A DNA stretch of 64,000 bases from Zygnema cylindricum (lineage: Eukaryota; Streptophyta; Zygnematophyceae; Zygnematales; Zygnemataceae), in assembly GCA_037447655.1 (NCBI GenBank), contig JBBHKE010003242.1:1-64000 (forward strand). The letters are read 5' to 3'. Below are positions 11,691 through 24,480 of this stretch, piece after piece. A program made the translations under genes and the position numbers. Positions within the stretch are counted from its first letter, which is position 1. Every line of letters starts with the position of its first letter. The notes beneath the pieces are model-generated. The model worked only from the letters and a program-made list of their open reading frames with translations, searched no databases and had not been told where the DNA came from.

Positions 11691-11876
11691 CCCTTCAAAC
11701 CCTAATTTCCTTTCAAACCCTAATTTCCTTTCAAACCCTAATTTCCCTTCAAATCCTAGTTTCCACTTCAAACATCTAATTTCCATTCAAACCCTAATTT
11801 CCCTTCAAACCCTAATTTCCCTTAAACCCTAATTTCCAGTCAAACACCTTATTTCCATTCAAACCCTAATTTCCTG
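11691..11876. repeat. Minisatellite of the AAACCCTAATTTCC type at the 3' end of the left zinc-finger gene
   Basis: About nine to ten units of TTCAAACCCTAATTTCC (17-20 bp), each with a telomere-like CCCTAA core. It overlaps the last codons of the gene. The right arm has only three or four units here (46,580-46,650), so the array changed length after the duplication. Confidence 0.85.
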
Positions 11877-14800
11877 TCGTAAACCGCATCTTTTTCTTTC
11901 TTTCCTCCTCCACGGAATCAATACTTTGATGCTCCAACCTCCTCCCCTGGATCTGTGGAGGAGCATAATTTCCTAAACCCTGACCACCTATAGGAGATTG
12001 TTGCAATGTTTGAAATTCCTGAACCTGAAATTCCTGAAGCTGTGGAATTTGTTGAAATTGTTGTCCTTGAAGGCTCTGTGTCCTTGCAAGGCGTTGCAAT
12101 TGTGGAGACTGGAGTTCCGAAGCCTGTTGAAATTGTTGAACTTGTGAAGGGTTTTGAAATTGCTGGATTTGGGAAGGCTGAATTTGGGAAGGCTGCTGTA
12201 TTTGGGAAGGCTGCTGTATTTGGGAAGGCTGTATCTGGGAAGGCTGGATTTGGAGACGCTGGATTTGAAGAGGTTGAAGCTGGGAAGGTTGTTGTAACTG
12301 CTGAAATTGATGAAACTGTGACATGTATCCAGGAAGTTGGTATCCACTTCCTGAAAAGGGCGAATCAGGTCTTGGTCTCCAATAATCTAAGGGATTCCCA
12401 CTACTTGAAGCCCTTGTCAATGATTCCACTGGTTCTAATGCGAACCACGCACCCGCAGTAGAACCCTCGACTCCTCTTGGAAGATAGATCATGGGAAGCG
12501 AGTTCGAGGGACCAGCTGGGATTATTAGAGAATTTGAAGGACCGGCTGGAGTTATTGGAGGATCTATTGGAGCTAATTCACTAGGTGCTCCGATTCGTGG
12601 TGGAAGTTGCGTGGAGTTTCGAGAAGGAGAGAGAGATCCTACTACCGGATTATTAAATTGCCCAATTGTCGGAGGACGTTGAGGACTGTAGAGTTCACCT
12701 CCGACTTGTAGTTGTCCTTGAAACATAAAAGGTACGTCTGTCGGAGTTTCTGCAAAATTTCCCAGGGATTGTCCACCACCTATTTCTCCAGGTCTTCGGG
12801 CGTATCCTTGTGGCATATTTATCGGTCCCACTTGTGACTCCGGAAAGGGTGGTTGTGGAATGACCGGTTGTCGAATTTGTTCTTGAAGACGTCGAGGAGG
12901 AGGCATTCTCAGGAGGCTCTGGACTGCGGTTTCGAGAACAGGAGGACCACTTGGGCTTATGTTTCCGGCTTGGGGTTGGGCAAGTTGTTGAAGGAGACTA
13001 GGAAGGGATCCCTCGGCAGCCATAACAGGGAGAGCTGTTCGCCAAAGGTCAAGTCCAGCACGGAGATGTTCCTCATATCTCTCTGTTTCATTGGCACATT
13101 GGAACAAAATCAGCAGTCATAATTTTGGAAACTTGGACCAATGAGCATTGATGATGATGAGCATTGATGATGATGAGCATTGATGATGATGAGCATTGAT
13201 TAACAGAAACATTGGAACATCGGAACATGGAAAATAGAAAAAAAGAAAAATGGCATTGAAAACAAATCTAGTGTGATGTTGTAATAGAGGAACATCGACG
13301 CATTGGGAGGTTAAAACATTGGCTCATGACATTGGTGTATCGTGAATTGACTCAGCCAGTAAGAGATTAATAGAAGTTTGTTTTGTGCAAAGTTGTAACA
13401 TGATTCATTTCCATGAGATGACGTCTCTTGAAACGCTAACTTTGAATTGTTACCTAAGACTCCGTCGATTTCAATCGTAAATCTGCAACCAATCTACGCT
13501 AAAGAGCGTTCAAATTGACGATAGGGAACATTTGTAAGAAATTCAACAGCTATTCATTGACAATCGAAAAAAAGTCCGGTGCGTGATATTTTTTTTTTTT
13601 CACGCCAGAATGAAAGATCATAGAATACCTCTGCGATGAGAGTTCATGTGCCCTCCTAAAGCCCGAGATCTGCTGAATGTACGCCCGCAAAACCTGTAGT
13701 TACAGAAGAAAAAACCAAAACTTCATTTACCTTCCTCTCAAATAACTTGTGGGAACTTACTATGGTATTAACAGATACCCTGACAAATCACTTTTGAAAT
13801 TGAGGAACACAAACAGGTAACTGCAGATATATGGTGATAACTTCTGTTACAGAATATAAAACTTCCTCATTATGCCTATTGCAAATTTAGCAATTACTTA
13901 TCCAGTTGGAAACACTCACTTCATAACCACCACATAAATTTATTAAAACTGAATTCAAAACTCATTTTCTGAACAAATTCACCGGCATAAATACACAACA
14001 TTGTCTAAAGTTACCCCGCCAATCATTATTTAGTGTAAAGGAAGTATCGGTATTAAAGTAGAAACAGTGTCAATAATACCCACTTTATTGCATAATGACA
14101 TTGCTGAATGTAGTTCACTCCCTTAAATAGTGACTAACACTGAAAAAATAGCGATTGAACTAGTGTTATTTACACTACTAGCGATAGGCATTGTAGTTTT
14201 CCAGAATCATCATCAGTGATAAATATGCAACCACTCCACTTCAAGGTAATATGTTTAGCTTCCTAGTTCCTTGTTAGGATCAAATTGCCATTCCAAAATT
14301 ACCAAGCAGAGTAAATAGACTGCATACATCACTTGAAAACTCCACAAGATAATGGCTAATTTAAATTCTTGATTTCAAATGAGCAATTAAGAAATCCTTA
14401 TTTGATGCGTCCCAAGTAGTAAAATATTACCTGCAAACATATCTGGACTTCACGTTTCCTTCTTGACCTTCAGGGTCGTCATCGGCAATGAGTGCTTCTC
14501 CCTCTTGATTTCCTGCCAAGTCAGCATATAAAGTTTCTCAATCAATTAACTCATTATTCCATTTATCCATTCATCAAGATCAAACTTAACTATGCGATAA
14601 AAACACCTATAATAATCCTTAACAGCTTTGCATTGAGACTATATATGTTGCGCCAAGTTCCTAAAATCACTATCCTAAACAAAAACTGGGATTCTTACCT
14701 GTACATAAAGTGTTTGAGATATCACAAACTTCTGGCTGAGTCTCAGACGTCTGCCCTCTGCCTGTGTTGGTTGGATCAATTTGTCCTCCCGTTCCTCCTC

Positions 14801-17260
14801 CCGTTCCTCCTCCCATCCCTCCTTGCTGATCAATTCGAAAAGGGTTTCCTTCGTCCATCATGGCTTCTCGCTGCTCTAACGCTCTCGATTGCGTTGGTGA
14901 AGTCTCATCCCACCCAGTTGCTCTACCGGGGAAGTCACTTGAACACCCAAAGTCTGTACGACGTGTAGGTCTTTCAGAGAGAGGTAAAGGGGGAACCATT
15001 CTAGATTGGAGGTCAGAAGCACCAATTGAGACAGGTTGCAAAATCTGAAATCTACCGGGATTCTGTGAAGGAGGATTGGATCGGAGAAATTCTCCATATT
15101 GTAATGGGAGAGACACATTTTGAGCTGGTCTTGAGATGGTGAAGGGATCACGGGAGGGTTGGTTAAAGGATGGAGAATCCATGTATCCTGATAGATTCGC
15201 AGACAAACTTTCAGACCTTGTTGCCGTACTTGCAAGACTCTGAAGGTGTTGTAGGGATCCAGTGGGACCACTGAAAGCAGACGAATTAACCGCAAAATTT
15301 TTCTCCGCATTTGGTCTACCGTTTCCACAACAAAACAGAAAACCACACCTTAATAATCACACTTTCATAGTGAGTGACAGATGCAATATTCCATAGTCAA
15401 CATTCAACAACGTAGTTTGCAAGTCAAGGTTTCTATATACGCTGTTCCATGTTTATCAATCGATGTAGAGTGACAGGAAGATCGTGAACACATACAAACT
15501 TAAAGAATTGAAAGATAAATCCACAGACTGATCCTGCGGAAATAGAAACTTTCTAAAATGATGGATAGGACACCATTGGTTTTTAACTACCGTGTTGAGA
15601 GAAGATTTTTTTCATTACCTTGATTCAATTTTTGAGTTCATATTAAGAACACGTTTACGAAGAAAGTATATTAGTCCAAGTTATTTTGTATACCTTGCAA
15701 CCACGTTGGTGACATTCCATCCTCTAGGCTCAACTCGAATTGATAAGGGACGAATATTGGGACGCATAGGTTGTGATATGGGATGATTAACACCAACAGG
15801 TACTCCAAAAAGTTGAAAGCTTATACCAGATCCTGCTTCAGGTGGGCTGGTGGAAGGTACAGTGGAGACTTTTCCTGCAGGAGATGAACCTTGTATCGCC
15901 GACAATTGTGGATTAGACATGGAAAGTCTCAAAGATTCTTCAGCTTTGGCAGCTTTATTTTCCTCCAAATTAGATGGCTCCTCCTCAGGCAATCCCCACA
16001 TAACAGCAGTTTTCATCATAGATCTGGCTCTATTTACTACCTCCTCATCAACTCTTCGTCCTGGATCCGTACTTGTTTCTGCTGTTTGGTGTCTTGTTTT
16101 TTCCATTTCCGATGCTGATTCCGAACCAGAAACTGGTTGTTGAGATGAACCAGGTTGCCCAAGGGCGGTACCTTCTCCTTGAATAATAGATCCTGTGTTT
16201 TGATCATGGCTACTAAATGTGGCACTCTGTTTTGCCTCGGGAATTTGTTGTTTGTGAGGAGTATTGACCGCAGTAAAGGACCCTCTTACACTTGGAGATG
16301 TATGAAGGGACCATAGTGTTCTCTGGGATTCGGGTCGGCTAAATAAAGGGTCAAGCTGTGAGCTGGAGGGATCCTTGTCTGAGGAGGAAGACGAACTATC
16401 GCGGGTTTTACGGGTTCTGCGAAGAAGAAAAGTGAAGGTTTGAGCAGAATTCAGGATATTTGAGGAAGTTAATGGGACACATTTTAAGTATTAAGTTTTG
16501 AGACATTTAAGGATTGATACGGGAGATCAACATGTAGAGACAAAAATACTGTTTTTATGTCAGGCCAAAAGTGGTGAATAATCATTTGCGTTATTTGATC
16601 TTCCTGTGATAACTCTTATCAAATTTACACAGCCTTCTTAGGCTGTCAGATTCTTAAAATATCTGTTGGTAAGAAAGGTTCTGAAAACTGTTGGTATCAT
16701 TTTTAATACAGTAGTAGCTGATGCACGACGAACAGAAATAGCATGCAGTTTATTCCCCTCTACATTTAACCTCAACTTTTGTCTACAATTTTGTTTCATA
16801 CTAAAATTTAGTTACAAATACACCTTTGCTGTAAGAGCCTGGAAACTTACCGGACATAAAAGTGCAATTTAGGCTTCCCACGTGGCATTGAATGAGTGGT
16901 TCGGAGACGACATAAAGTGCTCGAATCTTGAAAAGAAGAGATAGATATGCTATGGCATCTAGCATGTGTCTGAAGAAGAAGTGAACCATGGCACTTTTGA
17001 AGAGAGTTGTGTGTCTTGAGTGTTGCTAGGGGGTGAATTCGCTGATAAGGTAATCGATTAGTGCGAAAAGGTTCCATGGAACCCCCCTGCTTGTAAAAGT
17101 TGTAAAGAGCGTGACGATGAGTCGAACGATTCTGAAAATAAGCAAATCCTTGTCCATTATAAATACCCCTATAACTTAAACGAAAGGAAAACCGCCATTG
17201 AAGGAAGTTTTGAAGAATCCACCATGTGTTAGCAAAAGGCCAAGCATGAATTCCATCCAT
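11866..17260 (-). CDS. Single C2H2 zinc-finger protein (SUPERMAN-like finger), left copy, intact
   Basis: Six exons on the minus strand: 17260-16851, 16416-15694, 15315-14699, 14512-14431, 13693-13629 and 13082-11866, all with GT-AG junctions. They sum to 3,114 nt, an uninterrupted frame of 1,037 residues. The finger spans exons 4 and 5: Cys610, Cys613, His626, His630, with core SRALGGHMNSHRRER. Plant EPF/SUPERMAN-type fingers have QALGGHMN..H; here Gln is Arg. Exons 2-3 are Ser/Pro/Gly-rich. Exon 6 is Pro/Gln-rich with PSQIQ repeats and ends in a basic KKKMR tail. Likely a nuclear DNA-binding regulator; target unknown. Exon 1 is the weakest part: it could be 5' UTR, or could extend to an acceptor at 17,308. 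No EAR repression motif recognised. Confidence 0.75.
14782..14823 (-). repeat. Short Gly/Thr-coding 12-bp repeat in exon 3, left copy
   Basis: About three units of the 12-bp repeat coding Gly-Thr-Gly-Gly. The right copy has about eleven (43,534-43,665). Confidence 0.85.
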
Positions 17261-17308
17261 ATATATATGAAAATGTTCAACTTTTTTGGAGAATCCTGCA
17301 ACAGTGTC

Positions 17309-19255
17309 CTGACAGGAAAATACAAAAGTCTGTCGTCTTCATTAGATAGCACGATTGCGAAAAAAATCAAAATCTGGTTTCAACATTTGATGTATTCTCT
17401 TATCATCATCTATGGCTATGGCCAACTCAAACAACACAGAATGATTATCATCAACCACAAAAATAAATTACAGCACATAAACATTCACTATATCCACACG
17501 TATTTAGTATATTTATACATTTAATACATCTATATATTATAAATAAAATCAATCCTTTCAGCAGCCAAGTTTGGGTTTCCACAAGTTTAGCAGTGTGAAA
17601 AATTCTTGCGTCACCATAATTAGCCTTATAAAATAATGATAAATTAGCGACTGCGTATGCCTGAAATTGTCAGAATCACATTTCAAGATCCGAGTGTTAT
17701 AAAGAAATCACTCACTTCAAATTTGACTGGATTCAAACATTTATGAAAGCTTCATTATTCAGTCAATTCTTCGGTCGTGAAAATTTCCAGCTATCTATGA
17801 AACCTAACTGTACTGCTAAAATTGATATGTCAGAAGCAATCAATAACAAATAATTTCTCATGAAATCATAGTCTATCATAGTCTATTGTACTAAAAAAGC
17901 AATCGATCTTAAAATTTACACGACCATTCAAGCAAGAGAATAAAATTACAAAAAGGAAAACAATTGCAATTGAATCGACTAAGTCAAATTATCATGCAAG
18001 TCACACTAAAGCAATCGACGAAAGCATAATCATGAAACTTAAAGGTTATTATTACACTTGCTCTTAGAACAAAAAAAAATACTCGGCATAAGGCATGATT
18101 GCCAGTTTTCTTTTAGCCATGAAAAAACTAAGTGCGCTTTCAAATTACAAGTATCACTGCCAAAAAACAAATATTGCAAAACACAAATTTGATGAGCTGA
18201 GAGCCCTTACATGACATATCAAAAAAAAAAAAAAAAAAGTTGTTGTTGCTAATATTTACAGCAAGTAAAATTGAATCGTATTTTTCAAAAAAATTTCTAT
18301 AAAAACAATTGTTACATGAAAACTTTGACTGACCGATTGCAGCATACAACTTTCAGATTTATTTGAAAGTTTGCAAAAGACCATAGTGTTGGAAGATCAT
18401 TTTTGTTTTTTCTTTCACAATTTGCAAAAAGGAAAGAACTCTTCGAAACATAAAGAGATTCTTGAAAATATCAAAGAAATAGGAATAGTTATCCAACAGC
18501 TTGCTGAAACTGCGGTTGTCTTATTCAAAAAAAAGGTGAAAAAGCACACTTTTAGGTGAAGAAAACTCACTTTCAGGTAAAAAAAAAACTCAATTTCAGG
18601 TGAAGAAAACTAGCCTAAGGAGAAAGAAAACCAAGCTTAGGTGACAATTTCCGTTGAAGAGATAAAAAATCTTTGACAAAAAGTCGATCACTCCATAAAG
18701 ATGTTAGATTCACAAAAGAAAGAGGCATTGCAGGAATTTTGTCTTGAAGCGAAACTACAGTACTGTACTAAGGCGGCAAGAAAACATATTTTGAATCACA
18801 AAAAACTATAAGAGCGGTTCAGGTTTCACTTTGTGATTCTTGACATTGCTCACACATAAAACTGGCTTCAAAAAGAACAGGTTTTTCCAGGTGTTCACAT
18901 GTGAAACAAGGTACAAACTGAAATCTGGCCTGTAACGAAAAAGGCGTTATTTGTGTAACGTGACCAACACACTTTTGCTGCTTTATTTTTTCAAGAATGT
19001 GGAGTTTGTCGGTGGCAGTGCCTTATGACCTGTTCATGCCAAGTGGAAGCGAGACATGCAGTTAAACTTAAAGGTCAAAAAAAGTCTCGAGATCGATATG
19101 CCGTACACTGCAACTAAAGGCAAAAATGTACTTAGGTCGTACAACATACTTTTTCGGCCAATGAAAAGCTCATTGGGAACGCTTATTTTTTGCCACGTTT
19201 ATTCCATGCAACAAGGTGAACGGCGGCGAAAGGGTCTACCGGCAACTATTTGACA
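17309..19255. other. Presumed 5' flank of the left zinc-finger gene
   Basis: No convincing coding exon. AT-rich, with poly-A at 18,222-18,238. Four short repeats of TTTCAGGTGAAGAAAACT type lie at 18,545-18,650. It is near-identical to 39,110-41,061 in the right arm. It should contain the promoter; I cannot place a start site. Confidence 0.5.
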
Positions 19256-19259
19256 AAGT

Positions 19260-19830
19260 CCAAGAGTTAACATCCAGTCAGGGTTTGTTAAAGATGTAGT
19301 ACACAATGTACTGTGCAGCTGTCTGCTTTACACGCTATTAGAACTGTACATATCAAATGTCGACAGTTATGATAGGAACAAAATTATGGATAGCTGTCAG
19401 GCCTTAAGATAAGGGGGACTTGCCACGTGTATTGCATCCAATCCAAATGCCGAATCTGGAGATCTCTTTCCTACCGTGGCTTGTTCTAGCCTTTCGTTTT
19501 TGTGAACATCTGGCCGCACGATCCAGGGCCTCTCTGCAGCTAACATCCAGACAGGTTTTGTTCAGGGGTGTTCGTACACAGAATGTACTGTGCAGCTTTT
19601 TAACTTTACACGCTTTTAGAACTGTACATTTGTACAATAATACAATCCAATGTGAAATTTGGAATAGGTACGAAATGGCGTATAGCAGTCAAACCTCCAA
19701 AAAGAGGGGACATGCCACGTGTACCGCCAATCAAAGATTTGACATCCAAATGCTGACCCTGGAGATCTCTTTGGTAACCGTGGACTTTTAGCCTTTCGTA
19801 ATTTGTGGACATCTGGCCACACGATCTTCA
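19260..19830 (+). repeat. Tandem direct duplication of about 285 bp
   Basis: Two diverged copies (about 19,260-19,545 and 19,546-19,830) share AATGTACTGTGCAGCT, TTAGAACTGTACAT, GCCACGTGTA and CTGGAGATCTCTTT in order. A third, partial relative of the second copy plus downstream sequence lies in the spacer at 25,640-25,883 and continues at 28,614. Confidence 0.75.
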
Positions 19831-20294
19831 CCGCATCTAGAGAAGTCCATTTTCGCACGCGCGAGAACGGTGATTGGCTCCACATCGTTTCCCGAATCCC
19901 TTTTACTCCGTGAGACCGTATGTTTACGGATATTTTTTTGTTTTTTTATTTATTTTGTTTTTGTTTTATTAAATAACAAAAAAAATGACCCTAAACATAT
20001 AAACCCTATTGAGATACCCGATTTCGGCGTGTGGGCCACGTTACGTTACGCCCTGTTGTATCCCACATCTCCCACCCTAAATAGTAAATATTGCGCCTTG
20101 TACGGAACCTTGGGCTGTAATATTTTTCTGATAGACCTGAAAATTAATGATTGGTTCTTGAACACTTTCCAGCCTGGCATGGTTGCGCTAGCGACAGCTC
20201 CTGCATAGTCCGTACTATTTTCTGATGAGACGGTACGGAATCGCCATTGTGACGTATAGCATTTGTCACACCTGTCGTGTGTTAGTGGATGGTA

Positions 20295-20834
20295 CACCGC
20301 CAATCGTTATTAGCGTTGTGTACGCTAATTCCGTCCCGCTTTTTTTTTTTTTTATTCTCCATTAGTGTAGTTCATTCTATTTTTTTCTTTATTCTATTTA
20401 GGGTTATTTTCAGTACGTTGTCTGTTAAATAGAGTGGTGTACGATCAGTGTCAGACCGTACATAAATGTACCTTTTTAAGTTAAAAAGTACCGTAAATTA
20501 GTTTTAGTAACCGCGGACGCATGAGAATAAGCGTTCTAAAAAGGGAAAAAAACCAGATCGTAAAAAATCCCGTTCGCACATATTCGTCCGACAGCCGCGT
20601 TTCGACCGTGTGAATGTACGATTTGTGTACGATTTGTTAGATTTTGTACGGAGACCTATATTAGTGTAAGCATGTTTGCGACCGACATTTTTTTTTTCAA
20701 AGATCCAAATTACCATAATCAAACAATTAGAATGTATGATTTTTTCCAAAATTTTCAAATTCTTAAATAGCGTACACCACGGTAATTATTTTTATACGCT
20801 AAAAAAACTTACACGCTAATAACGATTGGCGGTG
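20295..20834. mobile_element. Family-B MITE, 540 bp
   Basis: Ends CACCGCCAATCGTTATTAGC and its reverse complement, flanked by TA (20,293-20,294 and 20,835-20,836). Shared with the right arm at 37,531-38,070, so it is older than, or was copied with, the palindrome. Related copies form the chain at 50,422-52,080. Confidence 0.85.
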
Positions 20835-20836
20835 TA

Positions 20837-21044
20837 CACCGTGAATCGCTATTAGTGTTAAAGTTTTTTTCGCCACTTAAAACATATTTTCTACGTACAC
20901 ACTTGTCCCATTTTCAGATGGAGACCGCCACTGAAAGTCTTAACTTTCTATCGCAACCGTCAGATCGACAATCGGACAAATGTGTACGGAGAAAAGATGT
21001 TTTTTGCGGCAAAAAAACCATTAACACTAATAGCGATACACGGT
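20837..21044. mobile_element. Family-A MITE abutting the family-B MITE
   Basis: Begins CACCGTGAATCGCTATTAG and ends TAGCGATACACGGT. It shares the TA at 20,835-20,836 with the preceding element. The counterpart is 37,321-37,528. Confidence 0.85.
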
Positions 21045-21715
21045 TAGCACATAACGAGCTTTTATCGCCGATCGGATTGGATTGGATCGGATTGGTTTGT
21101 TTTTAGCCGTAATGAAAGGGCTCTTGGTGACAATGCCTGAATGCTGATTTGCCCCCGCTAAATCTAATAGTACACAGTACAGTACAGTAGGTTAACACCG
21201 GGCTAAGTTTCCGTACACCCACGGTCTGGATTTCATACCGTCTCATCAGAAACTAGTACGAACTATCCGGAAGCTGTCGCACGCGCAGCATTACCAGGCT
21301 GGAGAGTGTGCAAGCGCCAATCATTTTTTGTCACGTCTATCGGAAAGATATAATAGCCTAGGTTCCGTACAGAAAGCTACAGGTCAGGGCAGAATCATGG
21401 ACAAACTATATCACCTTTGCTCCTGTGTATTTATGGCGTAGACGATATTATTTTTGTTTTTTGCTTTGAATGATTCCGTCAGAAATTCTTTTGCCACGCG
21501 ATAGGCTACGGCAATAGAAAAATTCTTAGAGAATCTCTTTCGAAACTGTGAAAGGGAAACACCACCGTTAATTAAGATTTGATTTGGATTTGTTCGTAGC
21601 GACAAATTCAGTTGAAGTTACAGTTATGACTGCACTCGTCGGTTTGTTCTTTCCTGTAGTCCTTCAGGCACAGCCAGTTCATGCCGGAATCTAGGGTTAC
21701 TATTCACTTGGGATT
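21045..21715. other. Arm sequence between MITEs and repeat R1
   Basis: No gene supported. A short frame at 21,411-21,605 (minus) exists only as an open stretch without family features. Confidence 0.5.
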
Positions 21716-23509
21716 TAGAACAAGATTCGCATGGTACCATTTCCACCTGCATTTATGTGAAATGGTTTAGGAGTGCTCCATTTAAGCGCTTTACTTTATT
21801 TTCGTGGTTGCTTTACGTCATAGTTGTCCCGTGCGCATAATACGCACGAAACGAAGGAGCGAATACTACGCACGATACGCATTTAACGATGAAAAAAATG
21901 TTATTAAATGCGTACCTGACTTTGTATCCGTACATTTGCGTACATTTGCGTACTATTTTCGTACATTTCAGTACTTTTAGGGGGTTTGAGGAATTTTAGG
22001 GTACATTCTCGTGCGTTCTCAAATATTTATGATAAACAGCCAACTATTATTCGTACATTTACGTACAGTGTCCGTATTTTTTCGTACTTTTACAGTTATT
22101 ATTTTGAGATTTTTAGGGTACATTTTCGTATTTTTCCGTATATTCAGTTATACGGACTTACATTTTTCGTACATCTACGTACGGCGTCCGTATATTTTAG
22201 TACTTTTAGGGTTAGTGATGGGGGGATTTTAGGGTGTTTAGGGTACATCCCGTGCATTTCTTACATTCCGGTAAATTACAGTACAACTGCCTTACATTAT
22301 CCGTACTCCTAGGTTTTTTAGGGTACATATGTCGTACAACAACGTACATTTCCGTATGCTTTCCGTACATTTTTAGGATTTTTAAGGATTTTTAGGGTTA
22401 AGGGGACGGTTTCCGTACGTTTTCGTACATCGTACAGCGAAAACTAACGAACGGTATGCAAGTAACGAATACTACGTAGTTTTCGGAAAAAAAGTCGAAA
22501 TCCGTATGAATAGGACAACTATGCTTTACGTAGATTTTTAGTTATGTTGGGGTTTTGTTGATTCACATTGGATCTTTCCGTTGATGTTTCGTTTGTTGTT
22601 TGCTTCTTTGGGTGTTTTCGGTTTACCTGCCATCTTTTCTTATTTTCGTTGCTTTTGGTTTGCATATCTTTTTTGTTTCTTCCCCCCACATGTAGGTTTT
22701 CAGTTTTTGAAATGCTACTTTCTTTTGTTCCCATGGACTTTAAATGGTTTACCATCGCGCTTTAAAATAAAGTCCGACTGGTTTTTTCTTTTAAAATAAA
22801 AAGACCAATTTTGATATTCCATGTGCGTCTAATGGTAATGTTGCACTTCACACCCTTCGCTTGTAGGCAAGCCACTTTGCATTTGTGGTCAATCTATAGA
22901 CAGGCTAACGAGTTTGCAATTCTGTGGTCTCCATTAACCCATAAAATGGGCAGCCTACGTAAAGCCTCTAGCATAATGTATGCCCCTTCCTCTTTCCCAA
23001 TGAATAAATGCCACCCTAGCACATAAGTATTCTGACCACCCTCACCCATGTGAGGACCCGACTCTCCTAGGCCGAACGCAAAAAGAATCACTGAATTTGC
23101 TCCCCTGAGCATTAAGCTATGGCTAGTCAAAGATGACCTTTATAGTTACAAGCTCTCTTAAAGAGAGGTACTTAAATTCACTAAGTCCTTCACTGCCTAC
23201 TCACAACTACATACTACTAAACCCTAGTCCAATAGGAACATTGTATAGTACAAGACGGTACAATGGCCGGTGTACTTTTTGCATGGCCATTGTACGATAT
23301 GGCCTTCAAGGTGACACTTGTCTAATCAGGAGCCAAGGTTCCTTCTCTTTTCTTCTCCAGTATCTAATAACGTGGCGCCAAGTGGCATCGCGTGACGCTA
23401 TCTCCCAAGGCCACCAAAGCTCATTCCAAGTAGGGGCTGCAACGACGGTCGTTCGATCAAATATATAGACACGGTTCAGATTTGAGTCCGTGCATCAATT
23501 GTTTCAAAT
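21716..23509 (-). mobile_element. R1 LTR-like repeat, left-arm copy, carrying a hAT-like MITE
   Basis: Related to 24,481-25,610 and to the right-arm copy at 34,805-36,650. On the minus strand it has a TATAAAGG promoter-like element near 23,140, a conserved GTGATTCTTTTTGC leader, and a short Lys/Asn-rich open start (MAGKPKTPKEANN). This suggests a retroelement LTR plus the beginning of gag, with nothing further. The left-arm copy is truncated at 23,509, which is the palindrome's inner breakpoint. Confidence 0.6.
21819..22523. mobile_element. hAT-like MITE, 705 bp
   Basis: Terminal inverted repeats CATAGTTGTCC / GGACAACTATG, with an 8-bp direct target duplication CTTTACGT at 21,811-21,818 and 22,524-22,531. 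The paralogous R1 copy at 24,577-24,584 has a single CTTTATGT and no insert, an empty site. The interior is dense in CGTAC and TTTAGGGTAC words. The mirror copy is 35,842-36,546. Confidence 0.9.
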
Positions 23510-24480
23510 GCGTCCCCGTGTATTAAAGTATCGGCTTTATCCTGTCGTTTTCACCCAAAACCTAGTTCCGTACGATAAAAAATTTAGCCGTACTAGAAAA
23601 TCAATTCTTTAAAAGTACATCAAACGTCAAGTCGATCCTTTGAATGCACTTCATGTTTGTCGTCAAGTTAACAAATTTTGGCGTTTTACTTTTTTCGACC
23701 CAGGGCAAGAGAATACAACTTGTCAAAAAACTTCAATAAAAATCACCTCGTGACCTGATTTCAGGGAAAGTACCGCCCAAAAAACGAATGAAAAACAGTC
23801 CACGCACACGCCACAAGAGTGGTAAAGTTTCAGGACGAGGGAGAGCACTCGCTATTTTTCTCCCTGCGCGTCTCGTGCATGTACGGAAAAGACTAGCATG
23901 TACGGAAAAAAATCTGCAGGGGTATCCGGACCTCCACTTTCATTCATAGGTCCTTTGCAGAATTTTGCGCCGTCGTCGCTTCTCCCCTCTCCCTCTCACA
24001 GTATCGCTTTTATATCTCACTTTTTAGAATGAGGCACGACATTACTGGTATTAAATGAAAGATATTTAAAAAACAATTATTTTGACTACCATTATGTATA
24101 TTTTTATGGCAAGTCGATTGAGAAAAGTAGGAAAAACGAAATCGGATAGCCATGGCAGAAAGTTCTTGAATTTTGCGACGTCGAAGTTGTCACAAGTGTG
24201 CATGGCGTCACAATGTCACAAAACCCTAAACTTCTGTTATGTCACAAAATTACAAAAATCTAGATGTCTTCAACCGTCGCTGTTTTTGTTGGCGTCACCG
24301 ATTGTCGAAAGTTTCGTAGTCGTCGTCAATCGTCACAAAGTTGTACCTACATCTACAACCGTCACATTTCAAAGTTCCGATTTCATTTTCGCACATAGGG
24401 ACGCTTTTCAAAGAAGTACATAACACTTCACTACAGTCAAAAATACTTTTTCAAAGTATCGCTTACATGGGGACATACCC
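23510..24480. other. Start of the palindrome spacer
   Basis: No counterpart in the right arm and no gene seen. Confidence 0.5.

Larger units (their letters stand above)
9150..23509. repeat. Left arm of a large palindrome
   Basis: This 14.4-kb arm is the reverse complement of 34,856-49,719. From about 16,650 to 23,509 paired positions sum to 58,365-58,370, so there are almost no indels; over several kb I saw only about a dozen differences. From 16,650 outward the arms diverge progressively. Between about 9,150 and 11,600 there are large indels, and the pairing sum drifts to about 58,870. The outer edge is the shared motif AACTTCTACAAAAATAAAAT (left about 9,150, right about 49,719). The inner edge is at GTTTCAAAT (23,501-23,509). 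Confidence 0.95.

Noticed and set aside
12006-12461. 151-codon frame opposite zinc-finger exon 6 (and 46,032-46,499 in the right copy)
   Set aside because: Antisense shadow of the Pro/Gln-rich exon; low-complexity composition and no family features.
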